Shown piece by piece: positions 47,109 through 60,536 of a stretch of 64,000 bases of DNA. Every line of letters starts with the position of its first letter. Positions within the stretch are counted from its first letter, which is position 1. A program made the translations under genes and the position numbers. The stretch spans positions 3,102,600 through 3,166,599 of the forward strand of contig OZ038325.1 of assembly GCA_964035795.1 (NCBI GenBank). The letters run 5' to 3'. The notes below the pieces were generated by a model, which did no database searches, was not told the origin of the DNA, and was given only the letters and a program-made list of their open reading frames with translations. This DNA comes from Pterobdella sp. o SKG-2022 (taxonomy: Eukaryota > Annelida > Clitellata > Hirudinida > Piscicolidae).

Positions 47109-47169
<61 letters not shown>
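47109..47169. repeat. (CA)n microsatellite, 61 bp
   Basis: A short pure CA tract between the two duplicated units. Confidence 0.97.
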
Positions 47170-49762
<2,593 letters not shown>

Positions 49763-49927
49763 CGGTAGGTTGCAGTGATGAACTGCTGCACACGTCATCA
49801 GACCTTGTGTGGAGTAAGAGGGATGGTGAGATGATGGAAGTTGGATGCAAACACACTCCTCTGTACTCATGGAAACTTACATGTGTTAATAACCAGTGGA
49901 TGGGGCCAACACCTAACTGCTCTGCTG
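49763..49927 (+). CDS. Receptor exon: Sushi/CCP domain
   Basis: The acceptor is cctgacacag (49761-49762); an alternative AG lies 6 bases later in the same phase. The donor is gctg|gtaggt, phase 1. The exon encodes one complete CCP module with four cysteines: VGCSDELLHTSSDLVW, MMEVGCKHTPLYSWKLTCVN and NQWMGPTPNCSAG. The Trp before the last cysteine and the Gly-Pro-x-Pro-x-Cys end are typical. CCP modules act in extracellular adhesion and complement-type binding. Phase-1 ends fit the CUB exon before and the transmembrane exon after. Confidence 0.83.
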
Positions 49928-50026
49928 GTAGGTGAGGGTGTGTGGAAAGGTTTTTTGAAAAAAAAGGAAAGGTTGTGTAAGAACTGTATTAGAGTCTTCA
50001 AGTCTGGCTTAGAAGTGTGGACGAGT

Positions 50027-50310
50027 GTGGTGTAGGAGGGTGAATGAGTGTGGTGTGGAAATGTGGATGAGTGTGATGTAGGAGTGTAGACAAGTGTGGT
50101 GTAGAAGTGTGGACGAGTGTAGTGTGAGTGTGGTGTGAGGGTGTGGACAAGTGTGGTGTAGAAGTGTGAATGAGTGTGATGTAGGAGTGTGGACAAGTGT
50201 GGTGTAGAAGTGTGGACGAGTGTAGTGTAAGTGTGGTGTGAGGGTGTGGACAAGTATGGTGTAGAAGTGTGGATGAGTGTGATGTAGGAGTGTGGACAAG
50301 TGTAGTGTGG
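50027..50310. repeat. GTGTGG-rich minisatellite with about 103-bp higher-order period
   Basis: About 21-bp units (gtgtggtgtagaagtgtgga and variants) form a longer period: gaagtgtggacgagtg starts at 50104 and again at 50207. Confidence 0.85.
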
Positions 50311-51225
50311 GTAAGTTTTATTGAGTAGTGCGGTTGTGTAGTGAGATGTGTGTTGTGGTCGTCTGATGTGTTAGATCTGTGTTGTTAGCTCAAATGAATG
50401 GGGTTTCTTAGTGTAATAAAGTTGTGGTGTGTGGCAGAGTTGTGTAGTGGGCTTGTGTGATGAAAGGTGCCTGTGTTGTTGTAAGGTGTGATCTTGTGTG
50501 CGGAGATTGTGTTGCAACGGATTTTAAGATTGAATGTGATGTAATGTGAGGTGGTTTGAGAAGAAAAACAATTTTTTGGTGTTGTTATGTGATTTTACAA
50601 ATGTCTCACGTAGTGTGGAATGCTTTGTTGGAATATAGAACAATATTATTAAAAGTTGTCGTACTGTTTGGAGTGGTGTTGGGGCATCAGTTATGTGATG
50701 TGCTTCTAATGGGACAAAGGCAGTTCTGGTTGGGTTCGGCAACAAAATGCGTGTGGAGATTGAGTGAGAAATAGTGTGGCGCTTGAAGGCGTAGGGTCTA
50801 TAATATTGTAATTAAAGGTGCGGCTATGGTGTTGTGTTTTATGTTACTGAGGCAGAAGATTTTTTTGTGTATGTCTGTTGGTATTTGTTTCTATGTTTAT
50901 TTTTTTATTTACGTGTTTTTGGGTGTAAGTGTGGGCGTACGTGGTTGCTTGTGTGCGTAGATGTGTGTACGTGCAAATGAAGTTCAATTAAGCGCAGAGT
51001 TTTAAAGATGGCGGTCTCGATAAGGTTTTGTGTTTGAATAGAGCAATGAATGAATAATTAAGTGGAAGTCGATAATAAAATCATAACAATAAAACAACAA
51101 TAACAATAAAAAACAACAATAAAAATAATATAAAAAATTAATATAAAGAAAAAAAAACTTTTGTCCAAAAAACAGTGTTTAAAGATGCCCGGAAAGAACC
51201 TGACGTGCCTGCATTATCTATGGGT
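50311..51225. other. G/T-rich intron, no gene seen
   Basis: GTGTG-rich sequence continues in decayed form to about 50990, then A-rich sequence to 51150. Confidence 0.55.
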
Positions 51226-51516
<291 letters not shown>

Positions 51517-52430
51517 TCCGTGTCTTTCTGATCTCCTCGTGGTCGGCACCTGGAGCAACTCCATGTAGGTTTTTGCAAGTACACATTCGCTTGACTTTTC
51601 ATCGTAGTCATGCATTGGATGTGGAAAGGAATTTTACACTGACTGCACCTGAGTCGGCAAAAACCACGGTGGATTTTTCCTTTGCACTCCGTGCACCAAG
51701 TGCCAGCAAGCTGGGCTTGTGGTTCCTTCTCAGGTTCAGCTGCAGCGGTATTTGTTTCCACGAGAGTTGCTGGAGGGTTTGTAGCTGGGAGTGAGAGCAC
51801 GTGGTTTTCTTCTGTCATCTCTCAACCAAGACAGCAGCTTCATCTTGGCGTCTATCTTTGATCTCTTCTCTCTAGGCTCTTGGGAGGCCTGTGATTACAA
51901 GATGAGAGTAGGCGCTACAGTCGTTGCAGGTGACCTTAGGGGCTTTGTGTCTGATCGGGTGCTCCCTTGTGATGCTCTATTATTGTTGTTAACGTCGTCA
52001 TTTTGGTCATCCGTTTCTTGATCATTACTCATCGTTGGATGAAGGCAGCAAATCCAAGATAACGCTCTCGTCTGCTCTTTCACGCTCATTCCGTGTAGTC
52101 TAGTATATTTAAGATGAGTTGGAAGATTACATGAGTGACACGTAAGCCCGTTCTGTCCTATTCGGAAGCTCCTTCCACATTTGGTGCATAGGTGGGTTGG
52201 ATTCTGCGGGCGGCATCTCCGACATTGGTAATTGTCGGCTTCTCGACATCTGACCACCGATAAGCCGCTGCATTTGTGGTGATAGAAGAGTCCGCACTGG
52301 TACACCGTAACGCCTTTGATGTGCATGTTTTTCTACATTCTGCGCAAGCCTGCTTATGACCAAGGTTGAGTTTGATGTTTCCAGCACAGACAAAATTGGA
52401 AGATTTGAAAGCCCTATAAGGTGACAAGGG
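51517..52430 (-). mobile_element. Retroelement ORF fragment with three PHD-like zinc fingers
   Basis: On the minus strand three Cys/His modules follow each other. First is ACAECRKTC ... VYQCGLFYHHKCSGL ... YQCRRCRPQ, with a frameshift near 52320. Second is LCTKCGRSFRIGQNGLTCHS, then C-LPTHLKYTRLHGM ... WICCLHP. Third is WCTECKGKIHRGF ... LRCSQCKIPFHIQCMTTM ... WSCSRCRPRGD. The C-C-C-C-H-C-C-C spacing with FYH/FHIQC is PHD-like and is found near the N-terminus of some LINE polyproteins. Stops and shifts (52320, about 51870-51800) show it is dead. It ends directly in the (GAT)n tract. A captured host PHD gene is a less likely alternative. Confidence 0.6.
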
Positions 52431-52869
52431 CCGTAGACCCAGACCTTGAGAAAAAACCTACTTTCTCTTTTTTGGTGGTGGTAGTGGTGTGTATGAAGTG
52501 GCGGTGATGGTAGGAAGGATGGTTTCTCGTGCTCTCACTTTTTCTCGTCGTGAATAGGAACTGTTCGTTGGGCCCGAAACCGCGTGAAGATAGTTCCTGT
52601 AGTAGGGCTAGTAATGATGATGATGAAGATAATGATGAGGATGATGATGATAATGATGATGATGGTGGTGGTAGTGTTGATAGTGATGGTGGTGGTGGTG
52701 GTGGTGGTGGTGGTAGTAATGATAAGAATAATGGTGGTGTTGGTAGTGATGACAATGAAAGTGATTATAATAGTTGTTGTTGTTGTTGAGCGATGAGTAA
52801 AAACGAGTTAGTCAGTTAGTGTAATAGGGGTTGGGGTTGTGAAATTTTTGAGAGGTCTGACATCGATTT
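52431..52869. repeat. GAT/GGT/GTT repeat field
   Basis: Imperfect gatgatgatggtggtggt and gttgttgttg units at about 52612-52792 separate the PHD fragment from the RNase H fragment. Open frames across it are low complexity. Confidence 0.8.
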
Positions 52870-53350
52870 CTACTTATCCCATATCATCAGAGTCAGTTTA
52901 GGGATTAATGCCATTGTGTCAGGAGGAGGTGGTTCAGCAGGTGGCCGATGTATACGAGGACATTTGTAGATGGCATGCTCAGAGGTCTCATTGCCTGAGA
53001 GTGATGGTATCAACTGCTTCGTTGATTTTTGCCAACCGATATTTGAGTTCTGCATGGTGACCAGATCGAAGGCGACCTAACGTCACCTGATCTCTTCTCC
53101 CCAGTTAGCTTTCTTTTTTTCTTTTGACCTTCGATCCTCTATCGCCATAGATCCGCTGAGTGAGTTTATGCAACGCCGGTCTACCCTTCGTTGTTCTGTG
53201 TATCATCGCTTTGACTGTGGTGTAGTGATGGTCAACGTCCGTTTGGCCAGCGTCAGCCCCTGTCTTCGCTTGAGCATTTGCTAGCTCGTTGCCGGTGATG
53301 CCACAGTGGCCCGGACACCATTTAAAGGTCACTTGGCAGCTCCATGCCAT
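52870..53350 (-). mobile_element. LINE RNase H and C-terminal tail fragment
   Basis: On the minus strand 53345-53230 encodes VTFKWCPGHCGITGNELANA, the last RNase HI motif (W-PGH-GI-GNE-AD-). It carries Asn in place of the usual Asp in the A-A/D motif. After a frameshift comes RDQVTLGRLRSGHHAELKY and then GNETSEHAIYKCPRIHRPP, the zinc-knuckle-like tail that follows RNase H in many LINEs. Its upstream end stops about 20 bases before the receptor's transmembrane exon. Confidence 0.75.
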
Positions 53351-53370
53351 AATCGTTGATGGTGGTGGAG

Positions 53371-53479
53371 ATAATGATGATGATGACATCAACCCAGAAA
53401 CCTCCCTTCTCATCATCCTGGCTGTATCATTGGCCATCGGCATGACTGTGCTGTTGTTTGGACTTGTGTACATGAAGCG
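53371..53479 (+). CDS. Receptor exon: transmembrane segment
   Basis: The exon encodes DNDDDDINPETS, then LLIILAVSLAIGMTVLLFGL (a 20-residue hydrophobic helix) and VYMKR, whose positive charges mark the cytoplasmic side. The phase-1 acceptor can only be ggtggtggag at 53369-53370. It has no pyrimidine tract, because a LINE RNase H fragment ends about 20 bases upstream. The donor gcg|gtaaga is phase 2. Asp-rich juxtamembrane sequence and inside-positive charge agree with a type I membrane protein carrying the SUEL, CUB and Sushi domains outside. Confidence 0.75.
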
Positions 53480-54287
53480 GTAAGACTTTTTTTTTGCTTT
53501 TTCAATGTTTTTCAGTGAATTTTTTCATAAATAGTTATTTTTTAAATTATTTTGTTTGATGAAATTTTTTTGTAGTTTATGTTTTATTAATATGTTTTTT
53601 TTATAAAATTTTTTTCCTAGCGTTATTGTTTTTATTGTCTTTGATAATAATCTTGCAACTATTATAGTCATTATTGTCTCCATTCAAGTTCAAATTTATC
53701 GCTCATTTTCGTCATTTTATTTATAATTATAATAAAGCAATTGCCCTCAAACCAAAAAGATATTCATTCGTTTATCATTCTTTCATCCAAGCATTTTTCA
53801 CCCATCCATTTGTATACTCGCCGGTACATTTATTCATTCACCCATCCATTCAATACTCCATCTAGTTATCTATTTATATATCCATTAAGCCACTAACTCA
53901 TTTAATTGTTTTTCCATCCATTCATCCATCCGTTTTTACGTCCATCGATCCATCCATCTGTTCCTACGTCCATCCATCTATCCGTTCCTACGTCCATCTC
54001 GTAACATATCAATCTTACTATTAAACTCAAATTTTGTTAACTCATCCATTTATTACTTCTTCCATCAATCATGACGTCACATTCGTCAAATTGAAGAGCA
54101 AAATAAATACTACTGAAAAACAAAAATAAAACCGATAAAAAAAAGCAGAAAACACGTGCGTTTTCATTGTAAAAGACACATATTAAATGAACTAGATGAA
54201 AAAATAAAAACAACAAAAACAAAACAAATAACAAACAGGAAAAGAGAAATAGAACTAGCGCACCTACCGGAAAGAGTTTTGTTGCAG
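53480..54287. other. Intron, T-rich with CATC repeats
   Basis: T-rich sequence to 53720, then degenerate catccatccat units at 53780-54010. A CRE octamer lies at 54072-54079. Confidence 0.6.
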
Positions 54288-54369
54288 AACTTCAAAACAA
54301 CAACAACAAACATGGTGGACTCTGCTACTTACACCACCAATGTTCCTGTCGATGACGTCAATGTTGACA
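54288..54369 (+). CDS. Receptor exon: cytoplasmic tail part A (frame uncertain)
   Basis: The acceptor is gttttgttgcag and the donor gttgaca|gtatgg. The 82 nt are open in two frames. Phase continuity with the transmembrane exon (phase 2) and the next exon gives a Thr/Gln/Leu-rich peptide. The other frame gives MVDSATYTTNVPVDDVNVD, which looks more like a tail. It would need a different acceptor (for example after ggaaag at 54275). I cannot decide between them. Confidence 0.4.
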
Positions 54370-54690
54370 GTATGGGGAGAGAAGGGTGGGATTATAAGGG
54401 GGGTTGAGATTTTGAATGAATATGCAAGAGTGGTAGATGGAAAAGTGGGGTCTTAGAAGGGGTTGAGAGTTTTAAATGGTTTTGAGGGTCCAAATAGGGT
54501 TAGAGAAAGGTTTTATAAAAGTTGTGGAATGTTATTGAATTTATAAAGAAAACTTAAATTTTGGTGATTTGGAAGATTCTAGAAGGAATGGGATAGGATA
54601 GAAGATATGAATGGCTTTCATGCTTTTTAAATTGATTATTTTTTTGGTTTTTATGTATTTTGATTTTATTATTTTTCATTTTACCTGCAG
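54370..54690. other. Intron, no gene seen
   Basis: G-rich then T-rich sequence ending in a good acceptor (cattttacctgcag). Confidence 0.6.
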
Positions 54691-54751
54691 ACAGATCCTC
54701 TTCTCGAAACTCTGAAGCCAAAACTTCTTCATTGGCGTCATCCCTTGGAAG
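54691..54751 (+). CDS. Receptor exon: cytoplasmic tail part B (frame uncertain)
   Basis: The acceptor is ttttacctgcag and the donor ggaag|gttatc (weak). The 61 nt read as RSSSRNSEAKTSSLASSLG in the frame matching the VPVDDVNVD reading of part A. They read as TDPLLETLKPKLLHWRHPLE in the frame that keeps phase with the transmembrane exon and part C. The second is consistent with all neighbours; the first is more typical of a Ser-rich tail. Confidence 0.42.
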
Positions 54752-55889
54752 GTTATCCATGCATGCATCCATCTATCCGTTTATCTATCTATTCATTCAA
54801 CTTTTTATCCATTTATCTACTCATCTTTCCATCCAACTATCTTCTCATTTTTTTATACATTTATCGATCCATCTCTCTATCTAGTCATACCTATCTATGA
54901 ATTTATCCATCCATCTATTAATCCATCATTCAATCTATCCATCCATCAATCAATCTATCCATTCATCAACCAATCTATCCATTCATCAACCAATCTATCC
55001 ATCCTTCATCAACCAATCCATTCATTCTTCATCAATTCATTCATTCACCAATTTATTCATTCATTCATTCTCCCTCATTTTCATCAATCATACATTCATC
55101 AAAGGGGCAATTTATTAGTTCTTCTGTCATTCGTTCATTTTCCAATCTAATTCCTTCATCTATCCGTTATTTATTCCTTCTTTCATTTTTAATTAATATT
55201 TATTTACCCATCCAATATTCGGTCACCCATCCATCCATCCATTCATCCATCTATCCATTCATCTCTCAATCCATCTATCCATCCATTCATCCCTCAATCC
55301 ACCCATCCCTCTACCCACCTATCTACCAACCCACCTATTCATCCATTCACCCATCCATCTACTCATCTATTCATTTATTCATCCATTCATCCATCTATCC
55401 ATCTGTATAACACGCATGGATGAGTTTGTTTTTCACTCCATCAGAAGACACCCTCATCAATCATTCATGATGTTAAACTCATTAGCCACCGCATCATTCA
55501 TCCATTATTCGTCTTTTTTCTTTCCATCTATTCTCTTACCTATTCATACATCCTTCTATCCATCTATCTAGCTATTTATTTACTTTTATCCGTCTATCTA
55601 TTTTTTTATTCACCCATCCACCTATTCTCTCACCCATCCACCTATTCTCTCACCCATCCACCTATTCTCTCACCCATCCACCTATTCTCTCATCCATCCA
55701 CCTATTCTCTCACCCATCCACCTATTCTCTCACCCATCCACCTATTCTCTCATCTATCCACTTATTCATTCACCCATTCCACCACCCACTTCACAGATTC
55801 ACAGATTGAAACGCAAACACACACAGACACATACAAAAAAAATTTACAAAAATAACCAAACACCTACAGACTGACAAACAAACGTGCAG
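54752..55889. repeat. Intron filled with CATC/CATT repeats
   Basis: Degenerate atccatccatc and cattcattcatc units fill about 54760-55610. Seven copies of the 20-bp unit cacccatccacctattctct follow at 55611-55750. The long frames here are repeat products. Confidence 0.88.
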
Positions 55890-55958
55890 TCCCCTCTTCA
55901 TATGAATATGTATGGGAACTTCAACATGAAGCTCACAATTGTTCGTGCCATTCTGCTG
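55890..55958 (+). CDS. Receptor exon: cytoplasmic tail part C
   Basis: The acceptor is caaacgtgcag and the donor gctg|gttggg, both phase 1 (2+66+1 nt). It encodes PSSYEYVWELQHEAHN then CSCHSAG. The tyrosines in an acidic setting (YEYVWE) are possible phosphorylation or adaptor-binding sites; that is inference. Its phase fits part D exactly. Confidence 0.55.
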
Positions 55959-56512
55959 GTTGGGGGGTGGAGTGTCGTTTGGTTTTGTGGTGTGATGAAG
56001 TGTTTGGTTTGATGGAACTTGTTATGATGTTTATGTTGTGGTATGGTATAGTGTAATGTGATGTGGTAACGTGTAGTGCTAGTGCTGTAGGGTTTGGTGT
56101 AGGGGGATAGTGGAAGGCAGTGGCGGAATAGTGGAGTTTTGTCGTAGGATAGTGAGGTGGCGTAGTTGCATGAAAAAGCAATGAAATGAGTCTAGTGGAT
56201 GTGTGGTGAGATGTGGTAGCGTGGTGTGAGCTAATGGAATTTTATTTGATAAAGTCTGTTTTGTATGATAGGAAGATGTGATGTAATCTTCTGGGATGCT
56301 TTTGTAGATTGACAGGGTGTGATGCTGTGGTAGGTATAGAGTAATGTGTCCGAGTGTTTCATTATAATTGTTTCTTGTTTTTTGTGGTCATTTAATTCAA
56401 TTCAAAAATGAATTTTTTCCAAAAAAGCATACATGGCTGTCTTTTTATTATAAGTTCATAACTTCCTTGTACTTTTCTTTTTTCACACCCACTCTTCTTC
56501 CCGCTGAAACAG
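55959..56512. other. Intron, G/T-rich
   Basis: GTGATGTGG-rich sequence followed by a T/C-rich stretch and a good acceptor (cttcccgctgaaacag). No gene is seen. Confidence 0.6.
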
Positions 56513-56650
56513 GCACGCGTTTCTCTTCGCCTCAACTCTCAGAACACCCACAACATCACCCTCTGAGTCACCATCATCACCACCACCATCCTCCTCTTCA
56601 CCGACCCGATGTTGTCAAACACCAGAAAAGCGACCCCTCTACTCCACAAA
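56513..56650 (+). CDS. Receptor exon: cytoplasmic tail part D, His-rich
   Basis: The acceptor is cttcccgctgaaacag (phase 1). The donor acaaa|gttgct is weak but is the only one in phase (2+135+1 nt). It encodes TRFSSPQLSEHPQHHPLS, seven histidines, and PPLHRPDVVKHQKSDPSTPQ. The poly-His run comes from a CAC/CAT tract. Confidence 0.52.
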
Positions 56651-56864
56651 GTTGCTTTTATTATGATTTTATTTTTATTATTGACATTTATTATTTTTCT
56701 GTGATTTTTAATGTTATTTTTGTTGTTATTATTATTGTTGGTTTTTTTACCTTAATTACATTCTTGATTAATTATTCAGTTTTTAATTTTCTAGCAGGAA
56801 AAATCAATAACAAAAATAAAAACTACGCAATAAAAATGACTGAAAAAAACAATGTCTTTTTCAG
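56651..56864. other. Short intron
   Basis: T- and A-rich, ending in a strong acceptor (aatgtctttttcag). No other feature. Confidence 0.6.
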
Positions 56865-57397
56865 ACTGCCTCCTCTTGAATGAAGACGATGAAAACAACG
56901 ATGACGTCATACACACAAACAAAATGGCAGAAGGAGAGTTGAAGTGCACGTGTTTTGTGTCTCAAAATGCACCACAGCTCCCAGCTCCGCAGCTGTATGG
57001 GCGAGTAGTTGCATCCAACAAACCTCAACTCATCACCGCAGCACCTCAAAAACAACCAAAATTACCTGTTGAAGATGGACTGTATGGAAGAGTTGGAAAC
57101 AAACCAAACATTAAAAGTATCAATAACAACAGCAAAAATAATAATAACAACAATAACAAAGATAACAACAACAACAATCGCTCGTTTCAAGTCTTCATTC
57201 CTTTCAACAATGATGCTCTGTATTGCCAAAGCTGTGGACACCACTCAGACCGGAAACACTTATCTTCATCCGCTTCAGAGTGTCCACCATGTTGTTGCCA
57301 ACATTTAGGATCTTTGAGGTCATCTTGTTATTCGGATGGAGGCACCGGGAAAAGTATCATCGGTGGAAGCCAATCGAGCAAACCTTCGTCAACCTGA
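56865..57397 (+). CDS. Receptor last exon: cytoplasmic tail C-terminus
   Basis: The acceptor is gtctttttcag (phase 1). It runs open for 176 codons to the stop at 57395-57397. It encodes LLLNEDDENNDDVIHTNKMA, CTCFVSQNAPQLPAPQLYGR, a second LYGRV copy (GLYGRVGNKP), and an Asn/Lys run from AAC/AAT triplets. It then encodes a Cys-rich end (ALYCQSCGHHSDRKH ... ECPPCCCQHLGSL), closing QSSKPSST. The duplicated LYGRV motif and the Cys-rich segment are possible interaction sites. An AATAAA lies 64 bases after the stop. I do not recognise homologues of this tail. Confidence 0.7.
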
Positions 57398-57973
57398 TTA
57401 TTGTTTTATAGTATTTGTTCTATGTTAAGTGATAGGCTGAAATTATTCGTGAATTAAAAAAATAAAAATACCTCCGAGGTCAGAGTTCAAACTCGTCATA
57501 AAACCTCCATCGATAGCTGACCTTCGGGCGATAGAAGGCAATCAAATTTGTACATTGAGCAAATAACTATAATTTATATTTTATCTTTGTAAACATAGAA
57601 ATATCAAAAAAAAGTATTACTTTGTTGAACTAGTAAGCTTGACCTATTTATACAACTTATTTGTTTGACCTACTTACGTGCATAATTATTTAACATACTT
57701 AATTAACTTGATTTGAACAATGCAAAAAGCTTATTGCCATGGTAAAGTATTCAATTTCAGAATTGGTTGTTTTTAACTTATTCGCTAGAGGGACGTTCAG
57801 TATTTATTACTTGTTTTATCGCTCGTTTCACTATTCTATTATTAATATTAAACTAAATTTGTCGTATTATTTGCAAGTTTTGCTAACCATCATTCAAATT
57901 TCAATATTTTATTTTTTGAAACTAAAATCTGTTAAGCGTTTCAAGTTTTTTCTATAATTTTCTTTTATTTCCA
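57398..57973. other. Receptor 3' flank, no gene seen
   Basis: AT-rich. A splice-acceptor-like cttttatttccag ends at 57974, just before the satellite array. The frame at 57739-57957 is AT-rich and unconvincing. Confidence 0.5.
57461..57466 (+). terminator. Polyadenylation signal AATAAA
   Basis: The canonical hexamer lies 64 bases after the receptor stop codon. A GT-rich downstream element is not obvious, so its use is unproven. Confidence 0.45.
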
Positions 57974-59747
57974 GTCATTCATTTCATATTCATCTCTTCA
58001 GTGGTCATTTCATATTCATCTCTTCAGTGGTCATTTCATATTCATCTCTTCAGTGGTCATTTCATATTCATCTCTTCAGTGGTCATTTCATATTCATTTC
58101 TTCAGTGGTCATTTCATATTCATCTCTTCAGTGGTCATTTCATATTCATCTCTTCAGTGGTCATTTCATATTCATCTCTTCAGTGGTCATTTCATATTCA
58201 TCTCTTCAGTGGTCATTTCATATTCATCTCTTCAGTGGTCATTTCATATTCATCTCTTCAGTGGTCATTTCATATTCATTTCTTCAGTGGTCATTTCATA
58301 TTCATCTCTTCAGTGGTCATTTCATATTCATCTCTTCAGTGGTCATTTCATATTCATCTCTTCAGTGGTCATTTCATATTCATCTCTTCAGTGGTCATTT
58401 CATATTCATCTCTTCAGTGGTCATTTCATATTCATCTCTTCAGTGGTCATTTCATATTCATTTCTTCAGTGGTCATTTCATATTCATCTCTTCAGTGGTC
58501 ATTTCATATTCATTTCTTCAGTGGTCATTTCATATTCATCTCTTCAGTGGTCATTTCATATTCATCTCTTCAGTGGTCATTTCATATTCATCTCTTCAGT
58601 GGTCATTTCATATTCATCTCTTCAGTGGTCATTTCATATTCATCTCTTCAGTGGTCATTTCATATTCATCTCTTCAGTGGTCATTTCATATTCATCTCTT
58701 CAGTGGTCATTTCATATTCATCTCTTCAGTGGTCATTTCATATTCATCTCTTCAGTGGTCATTTCATATTCATCTCTTCAGTGGTCATTTCATATTCATC
58801 TCTTCAGTGGTCATTTCATATTCATCTCTTCAGTGGTCATTTCATATTCATCTCTTCAGTGGTCATTTCATATTCATTTCTTCAGTGGTCATTTCATATT
58901 CATCTCTTCAGTGGTCATTTCATATTCATCTCTTCAGTGGTCATTTCATATTCATCTCTTCAGTGGTCATTTCATATTCATCTCTTCAGTGGTCATTTCA
59001 TATTCATCTTTTCAGTGGTCATTTCATATTCATTTCTTCAGTGGTCATTTCATATTCATCTCTTCAGTGGTCATTTCATATTCATCTCTTCAGTGGTCAT
59101 TTCATATTCATCTCTTCAGTGGTCATTTCATATTCATCTCTTCAGTGGTCATTTCATATTCATTTCTTCAGTGGTCATTTCATATTCATCTCTTCAGTGG
59201 TCATTTCATATTCATCTCTTCAGTGGTCATTTCATATTCATCTCTTCAGTGGTCATTTCATATTCATCTCTTCAGTGGTCATTTCATATTCATCTCTTCA
59301 GTGGTCATTTCATATTCATCTCTTCAGTGGTCATTTCATATTCATCTCTTCAGTGGTCATTTCATATTCATCTTTTCAGTGGTCATTTCATATTCATTTC
59401 TTCAGTGGTCATTTCATATTCATCTCTTCAGTGGTCATTTCATATTCATCTCTTCAGTGGTCATTTCATATTCATCTCTTCAGTGGTCATTTCATATTCA
59501 TTTCTTCAGTGGTCATTTCATATTCATCTCTTCAGTGGTCATTTCATATTCATCTCTTCAGTGGTCATTTCATATTCATCTCTTCAGTGGTCATTTCATA
59601 TTCATCTCTTCAGTGGTCATTTCATATTCATCTCTTCAGTGGTCATTTCATATTCATCTCTTCAGTGGTCATTTCATATTCATTTCTTCAGTGGTCATTT
59701 CATATTCATCTCTTCAGTGGTCATTTCATATTCATTTCTTCAATGGT
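57974..59747 (+). repeat. 26-bp satellite array, about 68 units
   Basis: The unit is tcatttcatattcatctct plus tcagtgg. Only a few substitutions occur: catctc to catttc in eleven units, and catctt in two. Because 26 is not a multiple of three and the unit has no stop in any register, all three + frames are open for more than 570 codons. Variant units recur at fixed distances (364 bp = 14 units; 182 bp = 7 units; 52 bp = 2 units), which shows amplification in multi-unit blocks. Each unit contains attcatctcttcag, which resembles a 3' splice site. Confidence 0.97.
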
Positions 59748-60438
59748 CTTTGCAGTTTATTTCCCGTGTGATACTTCACAATTGTATATCATTTTCATTT
59801 TTCATCTCAGCAACTCCATACTGAACTCACATTATCCATCTTATCTTTGTTTGAAATATTTTTCGCTTCTTTTTCAATGCCACATCACATTAGTATAATA
59901 TTCCCTATAATAATTTTTGGGACTTTTATACTTTTCATTATTTATATATTCATTCCGTTTACAGTCTTATAATTGCTTTTTTTTTTATTTTTATCACTTT
60001 TCTTTCATTTTTTAACATTTTATATATATCTTAATGCATTTACGAATGATGGTTGTTACAACATCAAAGGAATTTTGTGAATTACATGCATCAAAATCAT
60101 TTCCATAAGTCTGAAATATTTTAAATTTATGATATTTTATATACCATTAATGAGTGGACAAACGTCGAGAAATTATAGTTATAATGAGGTTAATGTGATA
60201 ATATAATGTTATATTTTTATGAAATAAACAAGTGTTAATTGAAAGCAAACAAACTGATGGTGATAATTAAAAAAATAGCAAAAAAGAGCATCAATAAAAA
60301 TAATTGTCATTTATTTTTTTTTTTCAATTTAATTGTATTATTTTTTTCTTATTCAAAATATTTATACTTATTTATCATTAATGTCATTATACCATTGTTG
60401 ACAGATTGAATAAAGTTAAATCTCTTGGAGTTTTGTAG
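59748..60438. other. AT-rich spacer, no gene seen
   Basis: No ORF, RNA gene or repeat of note. Confidence 0.55.
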
Positions 60439-60536
60439 ATGATGATAACGAAGAGGAAGAAGATGATGATGATGAAGAAGATGATATGATGAGAAAGAGA
60501 AAAAGGTTAAAAAAAGAAGATAGACTAGTTTTTTAA
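60439..60536 (+). CDS. Possible small terminal exon (acidic then basic tail)
   Basis: The acceptor-like ggagttttgtag ends at 60438. A phase-1 reading gives DDNEEEEDDDDEEDDMMRKR then KRLKKEDRLVF and a stop at 60534-60536. AATAAA follows at about 60553. The KRKRLKK stretch resembles a nuclear localisation signal. The sequence is simple (GAT/GAA-rich), so it may be chance. No partner exon was found. Confidence 0.22.

Noticed and set aside
53289..53370. Upstream part of the open frame leading into the transmembrane exon
   Set aside because: It is the reverse complement of LINE RNase H coding sequence. Only the part from 53371 fits the receptor by phase.
57974..59747. Possible CRISPR-like array
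   Set aside because: The 26-bp units are head-to-tail without spacers, in an animal genome.
58001..59898. Three overlapping + strand frames of about 570-620 aa with hydrophobic 26-residue repeats
   Set aside because: They are the automatic result of a stop-free 26-bp satellite read in three registers. There is no independent start context, and variation between units is not codon-shaped.
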